A stretch of DNA of 64,000 bases from Candidatus Tectomicrobia bacterium (GTDB lineage Bacteria; UBA8248): contig JACPUR010000038.1 of NCBI GenBank assembly GCA_016192135.1, positions 1 through 64,000 of the forward strand, read 5' to 3'. The notes beneath the pieces were generated by a model. That model was not told the origin of the DNA and searched no databases. It saw nothing but the letters and a program-made list of their open reading frames with translations. Positions 24,445 through 35,745 of this stretch are shown here, piece by piece (the first letter of the stretch is position 1; every line of letters begins with the position of its first letter). Both the position numbers and the translations under genes were made by a program.

Positions 24445-24732
24445 ATGAAAAAAATGCTTCTGTCGCTTCTCGTCGCCGTTTCTCTCGTGAGCGCCCCGTC
24501 GCTTTCTGCCGCCCAACCGGGGGACGCCTCCCCGGCGAAGGCGGAGGACGTGGCCTATGATGCGCTCATTGCCCGCCCCGCCGCCTGGTTCTACCTCGCC
24601 ACGGGCGTCACGATGTATGTGCCGGCCGCGGTTGTCACCTTCATTGCCGGCAGGGACACACGTTTGCTCACGGAGGAGCTCGTGAACAAACGCTACCGCT
24701 ACGCCGCCGAAAGACCTTGGGGGCGGTTCTAG
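24445..24732 (+). CDS. Small exported or membrane protein, unknown function
   Basis: This 95-residue protein has a clear N-terminal signal (MKKMLLSLLVAVSLVSAPSL, cleavage likely after SAA near residue 23). A second hydrophobic segment lies at about 49-67 (FYLATGVTMYVPAAVVTFIA). The tail is short and basic. The ATG two codons after an earlier in-frame ATG is preferred because AGAGGA then has 8-base spacing. No family is recognised. It is followed by two other small genes in the same direction. Confidence 0.6.
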   Translation: MKKMLLSLLVAVSLVSAPSLSAAQPGDASPAKAEDVAYDALIARPAAWFYLATGVTMYVPAAVVTFIAGRDTRLLTEELVNKRYRYAAERPWGRF

Positions 24733-24800
24733 AAGTCTCCAGAGAATATCGAGGCGAGTTCCCCTCCGCCTGCCGCCTGGCGGCCCAAGGAGATAGTTCC

Positions 24801-25100
24801 ATGCTGATCGAAACCGAGGGACGTGAAGGACGGACCCCGCTCCGGGCAGGAACTTCCCGGCCGGTTGGGGCCAGTGACATCGCCATCCGAGCCGCGAGCT
24901 CCGGCTTTCAGGTGGAGATCCAGGGCTTGGGAACGATTTATCTCTCGAATGAGGAACTGTTCTCCCTCGCATCGGTCGTGGGAGTATGGGTATTCATGCG
25001 TGGGGAGGGCCCCGCGGGCATCCTGCCCGCCCGGATAGGCCTCCGGACAGGGAAATCTATCGCGCCGGAGGAACGGTACGGGCTGAGCACCGGGCGGTGA
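24801..25100 (+). CDS. Small protein of unknown function
   Basis: This 99-residue protein opens MLIETEGREGRTPLRAG and has a central beta-rich part (FQVEIQGLGTIYLSNEELFS) followed by a short hydrophobic stretch (LASVVGVWVFM, about 57-67). The ATG has AAGGAGA 7 bases upstream, which supports translation. It begins 68 bases after the upstream small gene and ends 3 bases before the next one. No domain is recognised. Confidence 0.5.
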   Translation: MLIETEGREGRTPLRAGTSRPVGASDIAIRAASSGFQVEIQGLGTIYLSNEELFSLASVVGVWVFMRGEGPAGILPARIGLRTGKSIAPEERYGLSTGR

Positions 25101-25103
25101 GCC

Positions 25104-25505
25104 ATGAGGCCCGCCGCCGCGATGGTGAAGCGCCTTCCCCGATGGGCTCGTGCGGCCTTCGGAGGCAGGGGCCCGGTATGGCTGGGTTTCATCTGCCTCC
25201 TGCATCTCTCGTTCCTGGGGTATAGTTTTTTCCCCCTGGCCGCGCGCAATTGGCGATCGCTGATGTGGATCGCGGCGCCGCTGGGGACGCTCCTCATTTA
25301 CACCCTGTATTTCTCCTCCTTGTCGTTCTTGGTGCGTGTTCTGCTCCCTTTGTACGCACGCCATGGGAGGAACGGTTTTTCTCAAGATGCCCCGGAGTGG
25401 GGCCGGCCACTTCTAGGAAAGCCTGTCGAGGAGCGGGTTCGAGTGGCGCGCCTTATTTCGCCGGTTTTCGTGGTGGGGCGGGCGCCGCTGCGGCGGATGA
25501 TGTGA
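25104..25505 (+). CDS. Small two-helix membrane protein, unknown function
   Basis: This 133-residue protein has two membrane helices (about 25-45, WLGFICLLHLSFLGYSFFPL, and 53-80, LMWIAAPLGTLLIYTLYFSS) and a basic C-terminal tail. It starts 3 bases after the preceding stop, so it is probably coupled to it. Its last 53 bases run into the convergent TPR-like gene, so its true end or existence is less certain. It is less GC-rich than its neighbours. No family is recognised. Confidence 0.45.
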   Translation: MRPAAAMVKRLPRWARAAFGGRGPVWLGFICLLHLSFLGYSFFPLAARNWRSLMWIAAPLGTLLIYTLYFSSLSFLVRVLLPLYARHGRNGFSQDAPEWGRPLLGKPVEERVRVARLISPVFVVGRAPLRRMM

Positions 25506-26148
25506 GGCGGTTCATTCGCTCCCGGTAGAGCTCGTTCAGGAACGGGCTCTGGGGGAACTTCTGGCTGAATTCCTCAAGGGTCCGGGCAGCCTCCTTCAGG
25601 TTCCCCGCCTTCTCCTGGCAGCCCGCGATGGAGAGATAGAGGTCTTCCTGGCTGATGAGGCTGCCCCGGTCCAGGACCTCCCGCCAGACGGCCACGGCCT
25701 CCGGGCACTTGCCCTGGGCCTCAAGGACGGCGGCCTGGCCGCGCTGGGCCAGCTCCCGGTCCATGGCGCTGGCGGCCCCGCCGGCCAGGACGATGCGGTA
25801 CTCCTGCTCGGCGGCCGGAAGCTCGCCCCGCTCGCGGAGCTTCGCGGCCAGCTCGAGCCGGGCCTGGATGCCCGCCCGGGTCTTGGGGTACGCCATGGCC
25901 GTGCGGCGCAGGGCCTCGATCTCCTCGGGCCCCTTGGCGTCCTGGGCGAGCATGTAGGAGAGCGCGGCCTTCTCGTGGGACTTGGCGGACCAGTAGCCGT
26001 AGGCCCAGAAACCCGCCGCGATGAGGACGGCGGCGCCGGCGCCGGCGGCGACGTGCTTGCCGTGGGACTGGAGCCAGGTCAGGCTCTCGGCGCCGTAGGT
26101 CTGGAAGGTGTCGGGCTGCTTGATTTCCTTGCGGACGTTTCTCGCCAT
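25453..26148 (-). CDS. Membrane-anchored TPR protein
   Basis: This 231-residue protein has a short cytoplasmic N-terminus, one membrane helix (about residues 34-53, VAAGAGAAVLIAAGFWAYGY) and a TPR-like helical domain (about 60-200) with the periodicity A..Y...A..YP.T.AG..A...LA. An Ala/Pro-rich tail follows. The layout resembles YfgM-type tetratricopeptide proteins, which sit in the inner membrane and face the periplasm. The ATG is chosen over an in-frame GTG 30 bases upstream because the latter abuts the dispersed repeat and has no ribosome site; the GTGGAG before the ATG is only modest. Confidence 0.75.
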   Translation of the reverse strand: MARNVRKEIKQPDTFQTYGAESLTWLQSHGKHVAAGAGAAVLIAAGFWAYGYWSAKSHEKAALSYMLAQDAKGPEEIEALRRTAMAYPKTRAGIQARLELAAKLRERGELPAAEQEYRIVLAGGAASAMDRELAQRGQAAVLEAQGKCPEAVAVWREVLDRGSLISQEDLYLSIAGCQEKAGNLKEAARTLEEFSQKFPQSPFLNELYRERMNRLTSSAAAAPAPPRKPAK

Positions 26149-26179
26149 GGACTCCACGACCTCGGTTGGTATTTTCACT

Positions 26180-26298
26180 TGTCATTCTGAATGGAGCGAA
26201 GCGACGTGAAGAATCTGCTTCTTGTTTGCGAGATTCTTCGTTGCGCTTGGAATGATCCCTAAGGCAAAAGCAGATTCCTCGCTGCGCTCGGAATGACA
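26180..26298. repeat. Dispersed palindromic repeat, second copy
   Basis: Starts TGTCATTCTGA and ends GCGCTCGGAATGACA. The interior holds alternating direct and inverted copies of a GAATCTGCTT / AAGCAGATTCCTCG / GCGAGATTCTTCG theme. It shares its ends and core words with the block at 20217-20373. It lies directly upstream of the TPR gene and could form long hairpins in the transcript. Confidence 0.75.
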
Positions 26299-26390
26299 CC
26301 TTGCGGGGCGCCGTTGGATCGCTCCCGCGCCCCCACAATGGCGCCTGAGTTGTAGCCGGGATTCCCGCGCCCGTCAAAGCCCCGGCGGCC

Positions 26391-26846
26391 TCAGCGGCCG
26401 TCCAGGATGTCGAGTATCGCCTGGAGCTCCCTGCGTAGCGCGGCGACGTCGATCGAGGGTCCGGGCGGCTCGGGATGTGCCGCCTCCCCGTTCGACTCCG
26501 CCTCGGGCTCGAAGGGGAGCGAGAGGGGGGGGTCGGCGGAAGGCTTCGCGGGGAGCTTCATCCGGGCCGTATCGCCCCTCCCCCCGCGCAGGCGCTGAAG
26601 CTGCTTCTTCGCGCCTGCGATGGTGAAGTTCTCCTCGTAGAGGAGTTTCTTGATGGCGAAGATGAGCTCCACGTCCTTGCGCCGGTATATGCGCTGGCCC
26701 GATTCGCCCTTCGCCGGGCGCAACATCTTGAACTCGCTCTCCCAATAGCGGAGCACGTGAGGTTTCGTCCCCGTCAGCTCGGCCACTTCGCCGATCTTGA
26801 AGAAGAGCTTGTCGGGGATCTGCGACTCCGTCGCGGCCTCGGCCAT
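26391..26846 (-). CDS. MerR-family transcriptional regulator
   Basis: This 151-residue regulator has an N-terminal MerR winged helix-turn-helix (about 14-85; [43 protein letters not shown]). There are no metal-binding cysteines. A Pro/Glu-rich linker and a short C-terminal helix ([15 protein letters not shown]) follow, which may dimerise. This is the CarA/MlrA-like orphan MerR type. GGAAGGAGA precedes the ATG. It lies 13 bases downstream of the SPOR gene on the same strand, so the two are probably co-transcribed. The effector is unknown. Confidence 0.9.
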   Translation of the reverse strand: MAEAATESQIPDKLFFKIGEVAELTGTKPHVLRYWESEFKMLRPAKGESGQRIYRRKDVELIFAIKKLLYEENFTIAGAKKQLQRLRGGRGDTARMKLPAKPSADPPLSLPFEPEAESNGEAAHPEPPGPSIDVAALRRELQAILDILDGR

Positions 26847-26859
26847 TGTCTCCTTCCCC

Positions 26860-28101
26860 CTACCGCCTGGGCTCGGCCACCACGAAGACGCCCTGGAAGC
26901 CGGCGCCCACGACGCGCGCGCGCGCGGCGAGCGCCTCCTGGCGGGTGGCGAAGCTGCCCGTGCGGACGGCCCGCAGGCCGGATCCGGCCCGCGGCGCGCC
27001 GGGCCGCCGGGCGAGCTCGCCCCGGAAGCCCGCGTCCTCGGCGCGGTCCAGCATCTGGGCCGCGTCCTCGAGATCCCGGAATGAGCCCGCCGCGACGCGC
27101 CAGCGCCCGCCGGACTCATAGATGGTCGTCCTCAGGTTCTTTCCCTGGGCTTTGCCGGCCAGGTTCTCGGCCTCATCACGCGAGGCAAAAGAGCCGAGAA
27201 AAACCTCGTTCATCGGGCCGCCGGCCCCTCCCCCTCCGCCCGAGACGCGGGCCTCCAGGCCCTTCTCGCGGAGCCGGCTCACGAAGCTCTGCACGCAGCG
27301 GTCGGTCCGGCAGGTGGCTACCTGGATGCTGTACGCGCGCGGCCCCGAGGGCTCGGCGCGGCGCGCCTGCCTCTCCCGGGAGGGGCTGGGGCGCGGGGCG
27401 GCGGGAGGGCCCGCCTTCGCTCCACCGTTCTGAGGCGGCGCCTGGGCCATCCGGGGGGCGGGCTTCTCGGGGGCGGGCTTGGCCGCCGCCTGGGGGGGGG
27501 CAACCTCCCGCGCGGGTTTCCCGTCGGCCGGCATCGCAGGGGGCTTGGCCTGGGCCATCTGCTGGGGAGGCGCCGCCGGCGGCTTGGGGGCCGCGGGGGG
27601 CTCCGGCTTGGCCGTCTCTTTCTTCGGGGCCTCGGCCTTCGGAGCCCCCGCCTGGGGAGGCGCCGCGGGCTTGGCGCCCGCCGGGGGCACGCTCGCCGCG
27701 GCCGCGGGGGGCTTCTCGCCTTCTTTTCCGGCCTCGCCCGGCTTGGGCGCGGCCTTCCCCTGCTGCTCGGCCTGGACCTGCTCGAGGATGGCGAGCGCCT
27801 GCTTGCGTTGTTCGGCCTCGGCCCTCAGCTGGGCGAGCCGCTGCTTGCGGAGGTCCTCGAGCTTCTTCTGGGCCTCCAGACGATCCGCCTCGCGCTTCTT
27901 GGAGGGGATCCACCAGAAGGTGTAGCCCGCCCATCCGCCCCCGCCGAGCAGGGCCACGGCGGCCACGCCGATGATGATGTAGCGGATGAGGCCTCCCCCT
28001 CCGCCGGCGCGGCGCGGCGGGCGCGCGGCCTCCCCACCCTCCTCGTCGGGTTCCCGTTCCTCACCGTCTTCGTCGAGCAGGTTCACACCCTTCTTGGCCA
28101 T
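26860..28101 (-). CDS. SPOR-domain membrane protein
   Basis: This 413-residue protein has a cytoplasmic acidic N-terminus, one membrane helix (about 38-60, [20 protein letters not shown]), a coiled-coil-like charged segment (about 68-115, [20 protein letters not shown]) and a long Ala/Pro/Lys-rich linker (about 115-250). SPOR-type repeats are at the C-terminus ([20 protein letters not shown] and a second unit near [19 protein letters not shown]). SPOR domains bind denuded septal peptidoglycan, so a cell-division or cell-wall role in the periplasm is likely. The low-complexity linker would span the periplasm. The same strand carries the upstream EF-G paralogue. Confidence 0.88.
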   Translation of the reverse strand: MAKKGVNLLDEDGEEREPDEEGGEAARPPRRAGGGGGLIRYIIIGVAAVALLGGGGWAGYTFWWIPSKKREADRLEAQKKLEDLRKQRLAQLRAEAEQRKQALAILEQVQAEQQGKAAPKPGEAGKEGEKPPAAAASVPPAGAKPAAPPQAGAPKAEAPKKETAKPEPPAAPKPPAAPPQQMAQAKPPAMPADGKPAREVAPPQAAAKPAPEKPAPRMAQAPPQNGGAKAGPPAAPRPSPSRERQARRAEPSGPRAYSIQVATCRTDRCVQSFVSRLREKGLEARVSGGGGGAGGPMNEVFLGSFASRDEAENLAGKAQGKNLRTTIYESGGRWRVAAGSFRDLEDAAQMLDRAEDAGFRGELARRPGAPRAGSGLRAVRTGSFATRQEALAARARVVGAGFQGVFVVAEPRR

Positions 28102-28125
28102 GTCGCTTCCCTTATCTTCGGGCTG

Positions 28126-30219
28126 CTATTCGTCGCTGGACTGCGGGGCCCCCGCCGCGGCGATGACTTTTTCGGCGATCTGTCCAGGCACTTCCTCGTA
28201 GTGGGAGAACTCCATCGTGAAGTCCCCCCGGTCGGCCGTCATGGAGCGCAGGGCCGGGGCGTAGTTGAGCACCTCGGCCATCGGCACCTGCGCCTTTATG
28301 GCCTGCTTGCCCCCGGCGCCGGGAATCATCCCGAGCACCCGGCCCCGGCGGGAGTTGAGGTCGCCGATGATGTCGCCCATGTACTCGTCGGGCACGGTGA
28401 CCTCGATGTTCATGATGGGCTCGAGCAGGGTGGGCTTGCATTCGAGCATGCCCTTCTTGAAGCCCATCGAGCCGGCGATCTTGAAGGCCATCTCGGAGCT
28501 GTCCACGGTGTGGTAGCTGCCGTCGTAGAGGGTGATGCGCAGGTCGGTCACGGGGTAGCCCGCGAGCGAGCCGTTCTCCATGGCCTCGACGATGCCCTTC
28601 TCGACGGCGGGGATGTAGGTGCGGGGGATGGACCCGCCCACGATTTTGTCCACGAACTCGAAGCCCTTGCCGCGCGGCAGGGGCTCGATCTCCAGCCATG
28701 TGTCGCCGAACTGCCCGCGCCCGCCGGTCTGCTTCTTGTAGCGGCCTTGCACCTTGGTGCGCCCCTTGATGGTTTCCTTGTAGGGAACGCGCGGGGTGCG
28801 CATCTCGACCTCGACGCCGTACTTGCGCTTGATGCGCTCGATGGCGACCTCGATGTGCAGGACGCCCAGTCCTGAGAGGAGGAGCTCCTTGGTCTGCGGG
28901 TCGCGGCTCACCTGGAGGACGGGGTCCTCCTCGCGGATGCGGCTGAAGGCGGTGCTGAGCTTCTCCTCGTCCCCCTTGGACTTGGGGGCGACCGCGTAGG
29001 AGATGGAGGGCGACGGGAACTTGATGGGCGCGAGTTTGAGCGGCGATTTCTCGTCGCAGAGGGTGTCGCCCGTGCGCGTCACCTTGAGCTTGGCCACGGC
29101 GGCGATGTCGCCGGGCACCAGTTTGTCCGTCACCGGTTTCTGGCCCTTGCCTTGGATGAAGAGGAGGCCGCCGATGCGCTCCTTCTCGCCTTGGGCCGCG
29201 TTCAGCACGGCCGCATCCGGGGCGAGAGTGCCCGACATGACCCGAAAGTAGTTGAGCTTGCCGGCGAAGGGGTCCACCACCGTCTTGAACACGAGAGCGC
29301 AGAAGGGCCCGTCCGAATCGGCCTTGAGGGAGAGCTTCTGGTCCTCGGGGCCCTCCGCCTCGGCGGGCCGGCGCTCGGCCGGCGAGGCGCCGAGCATGAC
29401 CAGGGCGTTCAGCAGGGCGTCCGTGCCGATGTTCTTCATGCCGCAGCCGCAGAAGACGGGGATGAAGGCCCCTTCCAGGATGCCTTTCCGCAGGCCCTTC
29501 ACGATCTCCTCGGGGGCGAGCTCGCCTCCCTCGAGGTACTTCTCGATGAGGGACTCGTCCGCCTCGGCCGCGCATTCGATGAGCTTGCCCCGGTGCTCCT
29601 CGTAGGCGGCCTTGAGGTCGGCGGGGATGGGCTCCTCCGTCCCCTTCCCGTTCCCGTCGGGGGCGTAGGTGTAGGCCTTGCCGGCGAGGAGGTCCACGAT
29701 GCCCTTGAAATCCTCCCCGCCGCCGATGGGCAGGTGCACCAGGGCGAAGCGCTTCTCGAGGGAGCTCGACGCCGCCTCGACGGCGCGGAAGATGTCGGCC
29801 TGGGGATGGTCCATGTGGTTGACGTAGAGGAAGCGGGGGATCCCCTCCGCCTGGGTCCACTCGAAGACCTTCTCGGTCATGACCTTCAGCTCGGAGTGCC
29901 CCCGGATGACGATGAGTGCGTTATCCATGGCCCGGATGGCGGCCACCGTGTCCGCGATGAAATTGGAGTAGCCGGGGGTATCGATGAGGTTGACGCGGTG
30001 CTTGTCCCAGTCCGCGAAGGCCACCGCGGAGGCGATGGAGGAGGAGCGCTTCACCTCCTCGGGCTCGGAGTCCAGGATGGTCGATCCGGCGTCCACTTTG
30101 CCGAGGCGGTCGGTCGAGCCAGAGGTGAAGAGGCAAGCCTCGGCGAGCGACGTTTTTCCGTTGCCGCCTTCACCCAAGAGTCCCACGTTGCGAATCCTGG
30201 CGATTTCGTGCGCAGCCAT
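28126..30219 (-). CDS. Elongation factor G-like GTPase (EF-G2 type)
   Basis: This 697-residue protein has the EF-G domain order: GTPase, domain II, III, IV and V (IPRTYIPAVEKGIVEAMENG, PDEYMGDIIGDLNSRRGRVLGM). The GTPase motifs deviate from canonical EF-G. The P-loop is GEGGNGKTS (16-24) instead of AHVDAGKTT-like, G3 is DTPGY with Y84 in place of the catalytic histidine, and G4 is NHMD (134-137) instead of NKMD. It is therefore a paralogue rather than the main translocase, of the type often annotated EF-G2. Possible roles are ribosome rescue or a specialised translation state. A GGGAGGGGG site precedes the ATG. Confidence 0.9.
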   Translation of the reverse strand: MAAHEIARIRNVGLLGEGGNGKTSLAEACLFTSGSTDRLGKVDAGSTILDSEPEEVKRSSSIASAVAFADWDKHRVNLIDTPGYSNFIADTVAAIRAMDNALIVIRGHSELKVMTEKVFEWTQAEGIPRFLYVNHMDHPQADIFRAVEAASSSLEKRFALVHLPIGGGEDFKGIVDLLAGKAYTYAPDGNGKGTEEPIPADLKAAYEEHRGKLIECAAEADESLIEKYLEGGELAPEEIVKGLRKGILEGAFIPVFCGCGMKNIGTDALLNALVMLGASPAERRPAEAEGPEDQKLSLKADSDGPFCALVFKTVVDPFAGKLNYFRVMSGTLAPDAAVLNAAQGEKERIGGLLFIQGKGQKPVTDKLVPGDIAAVAKLKVTRTGDTLCDEKSPLKLAPIKFPSPSISYAVAPKSKGDEEKLSTAFSRIREEDPVLQVSRDPQTKELLLSGLGVLHIEVAIERIKRKYGVEVEMRTPRVPYKETIKGRTKVQGRYKKQTGGRGQFGDTWLEIEPLPRGKGFEFVDKIVGGSIPRTYIPAVEKGIVEAMENGSLAGYPVTDLRITLYDGSYHTVDSSEMAFKIAGSMGFKKGMLECKPTLLEPIMNIEVTVPDEYMGDIIGDLNSRRGRVLGMIPGAGGKQAIKAQVPMAEVLNYAPALRSMTADRGDFTMEFSHYEEVPGQIAEKVIAAAGAPQSSDE

Positions 30220-30419
30220 AGACCCAAACCCCCTCCCCGTTCTTGGATGACGCCGATGAAAACCTCCCGATGAATGCCGAAAAGGAATCGCCCGAGGGGC
30301 CGGAATTCTTAAAGCGATTTGGAAGAGGGTGCCACGGAAGGCTTGATTTGTCAATTGAATTGGGAAACTTGAAGTAAAATCTTTAAAGCGGATTCTTAGG
30401 TTTGGGCAAGCTCCTTTGT

Positions 30420-31805
30420 CTAGGGTTTTCCGTCCTTTTTCCTTCCCTTCCCTCTCCGCCGCGGCGCGGCCTTCTCCCGCCGGGAGCGGAAGCTCACCCG
30501 GATGGGCGTCCCCTCGAAATCGAAGGCCTCTCTCAGGCGGTTCTCGATGTAGCGGCCGTACTGGACGGTGGGGATGGTGGAGACCTGGCTGGTGAAGAGG
30601 ACGACGTGGGGGGGCGCCACCGAGGCCTGGGTGGCGTAGAGGAACTTGGGCCGCTTGCCCCCCTTCCCCGAGGGGGCCGGGTGGGCCTGGGTCCACTCCC
30701 GCACCCGCTGATTGAGGGCCGCGGTGGGCACCCGGCGCCGGTGGGCCGCGCCGAGGCGCCCGATGAGGTCGAACACCCGCTCGCAGCGCTGGCCCGTCAG
30801 GGCCGAGACGGAGAGGATGGGGGCGAAGTCCACGTGGACGAGACGGTCCCGGATGTCCTGGGCGGTTTCGTCGAAGGTCCGGGAGTCCTTCTCCACCAGG
30901 TCCCACTTGTTGAGGAGGATGGCGCAGGCCTTGCCCGAGTCCACGATATGGCGGGCAATCTGGGCGTCCATCGAGGTGGCGCCCTCGGCCGCGTCCAGGA
31001 GGAGGATGACGGCGTCGGCCCGCTCGATGCTCCGGTAGGCCAGGATCATGCTCACCGCCTCGATTTTCAGGTCCCCGATCTTCCCCCGGCGCCGGATGCC
31101 GGCCGTGTCGATGAAGCGGTAGAGCGCGTCCCCCCGCCGGCAGAGGGTGTCGATGGGATCCCGGGTGGTCCCCGGCACCGGGCTCACCAGGGTGCGCTCC
31201 TCCCCCAACAGGCGGTTGATGAAGGAGGATTTCCCCACGTTGGGCCGCCCCACCACCGCCACCCGGATCTCCCCCGCCCCGGCCGCCTCCTCCTCCGGGG
31301 CCTCGGGCGGGAGCCGGGCCAGGACCGCCTCGACCATCTCGGGGACGCCCGTGCCGTGTTCGGCCGAAACCGGGAGCGGCTCTCCCAGTCCCAGGCGGTA
31401 GAAGTCCCAGGCCGCCTCCCGGGAGCGCGCGGCGTCGGCTTTGTTCAGCACAAGGAGGACGGGCCTGCCCGCCTCCCGGACCATTTGGGCGATCTGGACG
31501 TCCCCCGGCAGGAGGCCCTCGATGCCGTCCACGAGGAAGAGGACCACGTCCCCCTCCTCGATGGCCGAGCGTGCCTGGCGCTCGATGAGGGGGTCGAAGG
31601 GGTCGTCTTCCTTCCCGCTGGCCATGCCCCCCGTGTCCACCGCGAGGAAGGCCCGGTCCTCCCACTCCGCCCGGCCGTAGTGGCGGTCGCGGGTGACGCC
31701 CGGCTCCGGCCGCACGATGGCCTCCCGGCGTCTCACCAGCCGGTTGAAGAGGGTGGATTTCCCGACGTTGGGCCGGCCGACGATGACGAGGGTGGGGAGC
31801 GGCAT
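30420..31805 (-). CDS. der: Ribosome biogenesis GTPase Der (EngA)
   Basis: This 461-residue tandem GTPase is needed for maturation of the 50S ribosomal subunit. Two GTPase domains each carry the P-loop GRPNVGKS(T/S): the first at residue 10, the second near 187. G3 DTGG and DTAGI and G4 NKAD and NKWD motifs are present. The C-terminal KH-like domain (about 365-440) contains VSTIPTVQYGRYIENRLREAF. The tail is strongly basic (RREKAAPRRRGKGRKKDGKP) and could contact rRNA. It lies downstream of the amidase gene, 19 bases away, in the same direction. Confidence 0.97.
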   Translation of the reverse strand: MPLPTLVIVGRPNVGKSTLFNRLVRRREAIVRPEPGVTRDRHYGRAEWEDRAFLAVDTGGMASGKEDDPFDPLIERQARSAIEEGDVVLFLVDGIEGLLPGDVQIAQMVREAGRPVLLVLNKADAARSREAAWDFYRLGLGEPLPVSAEHGTGVPEMVEAVLARLPPEAPEEEAAGAGEIRVAVVGRPNVGKSSFINRLLGEERTLVSPVPGTTRDPIDTLCRRGDALYRFIDTAGIRRRGKIGDLKIEAVSMILAYRSIERADAVILLLDAAEGATSMDAQIARHIVDSGKACAILLNKWDLVEKDSRTFDETAQDIRDRLVHVDFAPILSVSALTGQRCERVFDLIGRLGAAHRRRVPTAALNQRVREWTQAHPAPSGKGGKRPKFLYATQASVAPPHVVLFTSQVSTIPTVQYGRYIENRLREAFDFEGTPIRVSFRSRREKAAPRRRGKGRKKDGKP

Positions 31806-31824
31806 GGCCTTGTCCAGCGAGCGG

Positions 31825-33198
31825 CTAGCGGGAGGCGGCGGCGCGGGCCGGACGCCCGGCCCCCGGCCCGGCGGTGCGGACGGGCCCTGCCACGAAGCGT
31901 ACCACGCCCTCGGCGATCCCCTGAGCGATAGAGTCCCTGAAGGAGGGCTGGAGGCTCCGGCGGGCCTCGGCCGGGTTCGAGATGAAGCCCACCTCGATGA
32001 GGATGCTCGGCATCCGCGCCCCCAGCAGGACGTAGAAGGGCCCGCGCTTCACCCCCAGATCGTTTATGCCGCGGTACCGCCGCCCCACCTGCCCCAGGAG
32101 GGAGCGGTGAACATCCTCGGCCAGCTCCCGGGACTCGTTCACCTTGGAGCGCAGCATGAGGTCGTAGAGGATCTTCTGGAGGTCGGTCATCTCGGCCAGG
32201 GAGACATCGTTCTCGCGGGCCGCGATCTCGAGCGCCCGGTCGGATGAGGCCTCGCTCAGGAGGTAGGTTTCGATGCCGTTGGTGCCGCGCAGGGGCGAGC
32301 TGTTCGCGTGAATGGAGATGAAGATGTCCGCGTCGCGGTCGTTCGCCATGGCCGTCCGCCGGTCCAGGGGGATGTAGCTGTCTCCCGCCCGGGTGAGGAT
32401 GACTTCGTTTCCGGGCAGGGCCCGCCGGAGCGCCCGGGCGGCGCGCTGGGCGAGGTCCAGCACGAAGTTCTTCTCCACGAGGCCGTAGAGCCCAAGGGTG
32501 CCCGGGTCCTTCCCGCCGTGCCCGGGGTCCAGCATGATGCGGCCCGTCCCGCCCCGGAAGCGCTCGGCGATGCTCATCTCCTGGCGCCTCCGGGGGGCGG
32601 CGGGCGCCCGCGGAGCCGGCGGGAGCGGCGCCCTCGCCTCGGCGGGCGGGGGGGCGGCGGGCCTCTGGAGGGGCGGCGCGGGCGCCGGGGGCACGACGCC
32701 CGCGGCCGGAGGAGGCGGGGGCGCGATGCCGCCCCGGAGCTCCACCACGATGCGGTGGGGGTTGGGCAGGGAGAACACCCGCGCCTGGATCTCCCCCTCG
32801 CCGAGGTCCACCACCATGCGGAGGGTCTGGCGGTCGGGGCGGCCGAAGCGCACCCCGCGCACCAGGCGCGCCCCGGCCGCGTCCGCGGGGAGGGGCGCCC
32901 GGGGGCTCAGGCGCCCGGCGGGGATGTCCAGGTAGAGCCGGGGCGGCCTGGCCAGCCGCCCGTGCTGGAAGCTGAACGTCTCGCGGTCGAGAAGGAGGGT
33001 GAGCCGGGCGTAGCCCTCGGTGACGAAGGAGCGCACGGCGGTGACGCTGGGGCCCGGCCGGGCCGCCCCCGCGGGGGAGATGGCCCCCAGCACGGCCAGG
33101 ACGGCTCCCAGAAGGAGGCACCCCGCCCGCCCGACCACACACCACCCCCCTGCCCTGCCCTTCCCGGCGCAGGACGAAGGCATCCCGGCCCCTGCCAT
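31825..33198 (-). CDS. N-acetylmuramoyl-L-alanine amidase, AmiC type
   Basis: This 457-residue periplasmic amidase cleaves peptide stems from peptidoglycan during cell separation. It has a signal peptide (hydrophobic core LLLGAVLAVLGAISPAGAA, about 28-46), an AMIN domain (about 50-155), a Pro/Ala-rich linker (about 157-205) and an Amidase_3 catalytic domain (about 215-435). Zinc ligands are visible as H in DPGHGGKDPG, E in VEKNFVLD and H in SIHAN, with the catalytic E in IEVGFISNP. The ATG is supported by GGGAGG 8 bases upstream; the signal n-region is longer than usual. Der and the upstream ahcY lie on the same strand. Confidence 0.94.
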   Translation of the reverse strand: MAGAGMPSSCAGKGRAGGWCVVGRAGCLLLGAVLAVLGAISPAGAARPGPSVTAVRSFVTEGYARLTLLLDRETFSFQHGRLARPPRLYLDIPAGRLSPRAPLPADAAGARLVRGVRFGRPDRQTLRMVVDLGEGEIQARVFSLPNPHRIVVELRGGIAPPPPPAAGVVPPAPAPPLQRPAAPPPAEARAPLPPAPRAPAAPRRRQEMSIAERFRGGTGRIMLDPGHGGKDPGTLGLYGLVEKNFVLDLAQRAARALRRALPGNEVILTRAGDSYIPLDRRTAMANDRDADIFISIHANSSPLRGTNGIETYLLSEASSDRALEIAARENDVSLAEMTDLQKILYDLMLRSKVNESRELAEDVHRSLLGQVGRRYRGINDLGVKRGPFYVLLGARMPSILIEVGFISNPAEARRSLQPSFRDSIAQGIAEGVVRFVAGPVRTAGPGAGRPARAAASR

Positions 33199-33235
33199 GG
33201 CGTCGGCCTCCCGCTGGGCGGAGGGAGTTGGGGGC

Positions 33236-35721
<2,486 letters not shown>

Positions 35722-35745
35722 CACTTCCTCCCGATGGGTGTAGGT

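Noticed and set aside
35722-35745. Possible SAM riboswitch before metK
   Set aside because: Only 24 bases separate the EI stop from the metK start, too short for any known SAM riboswitch.
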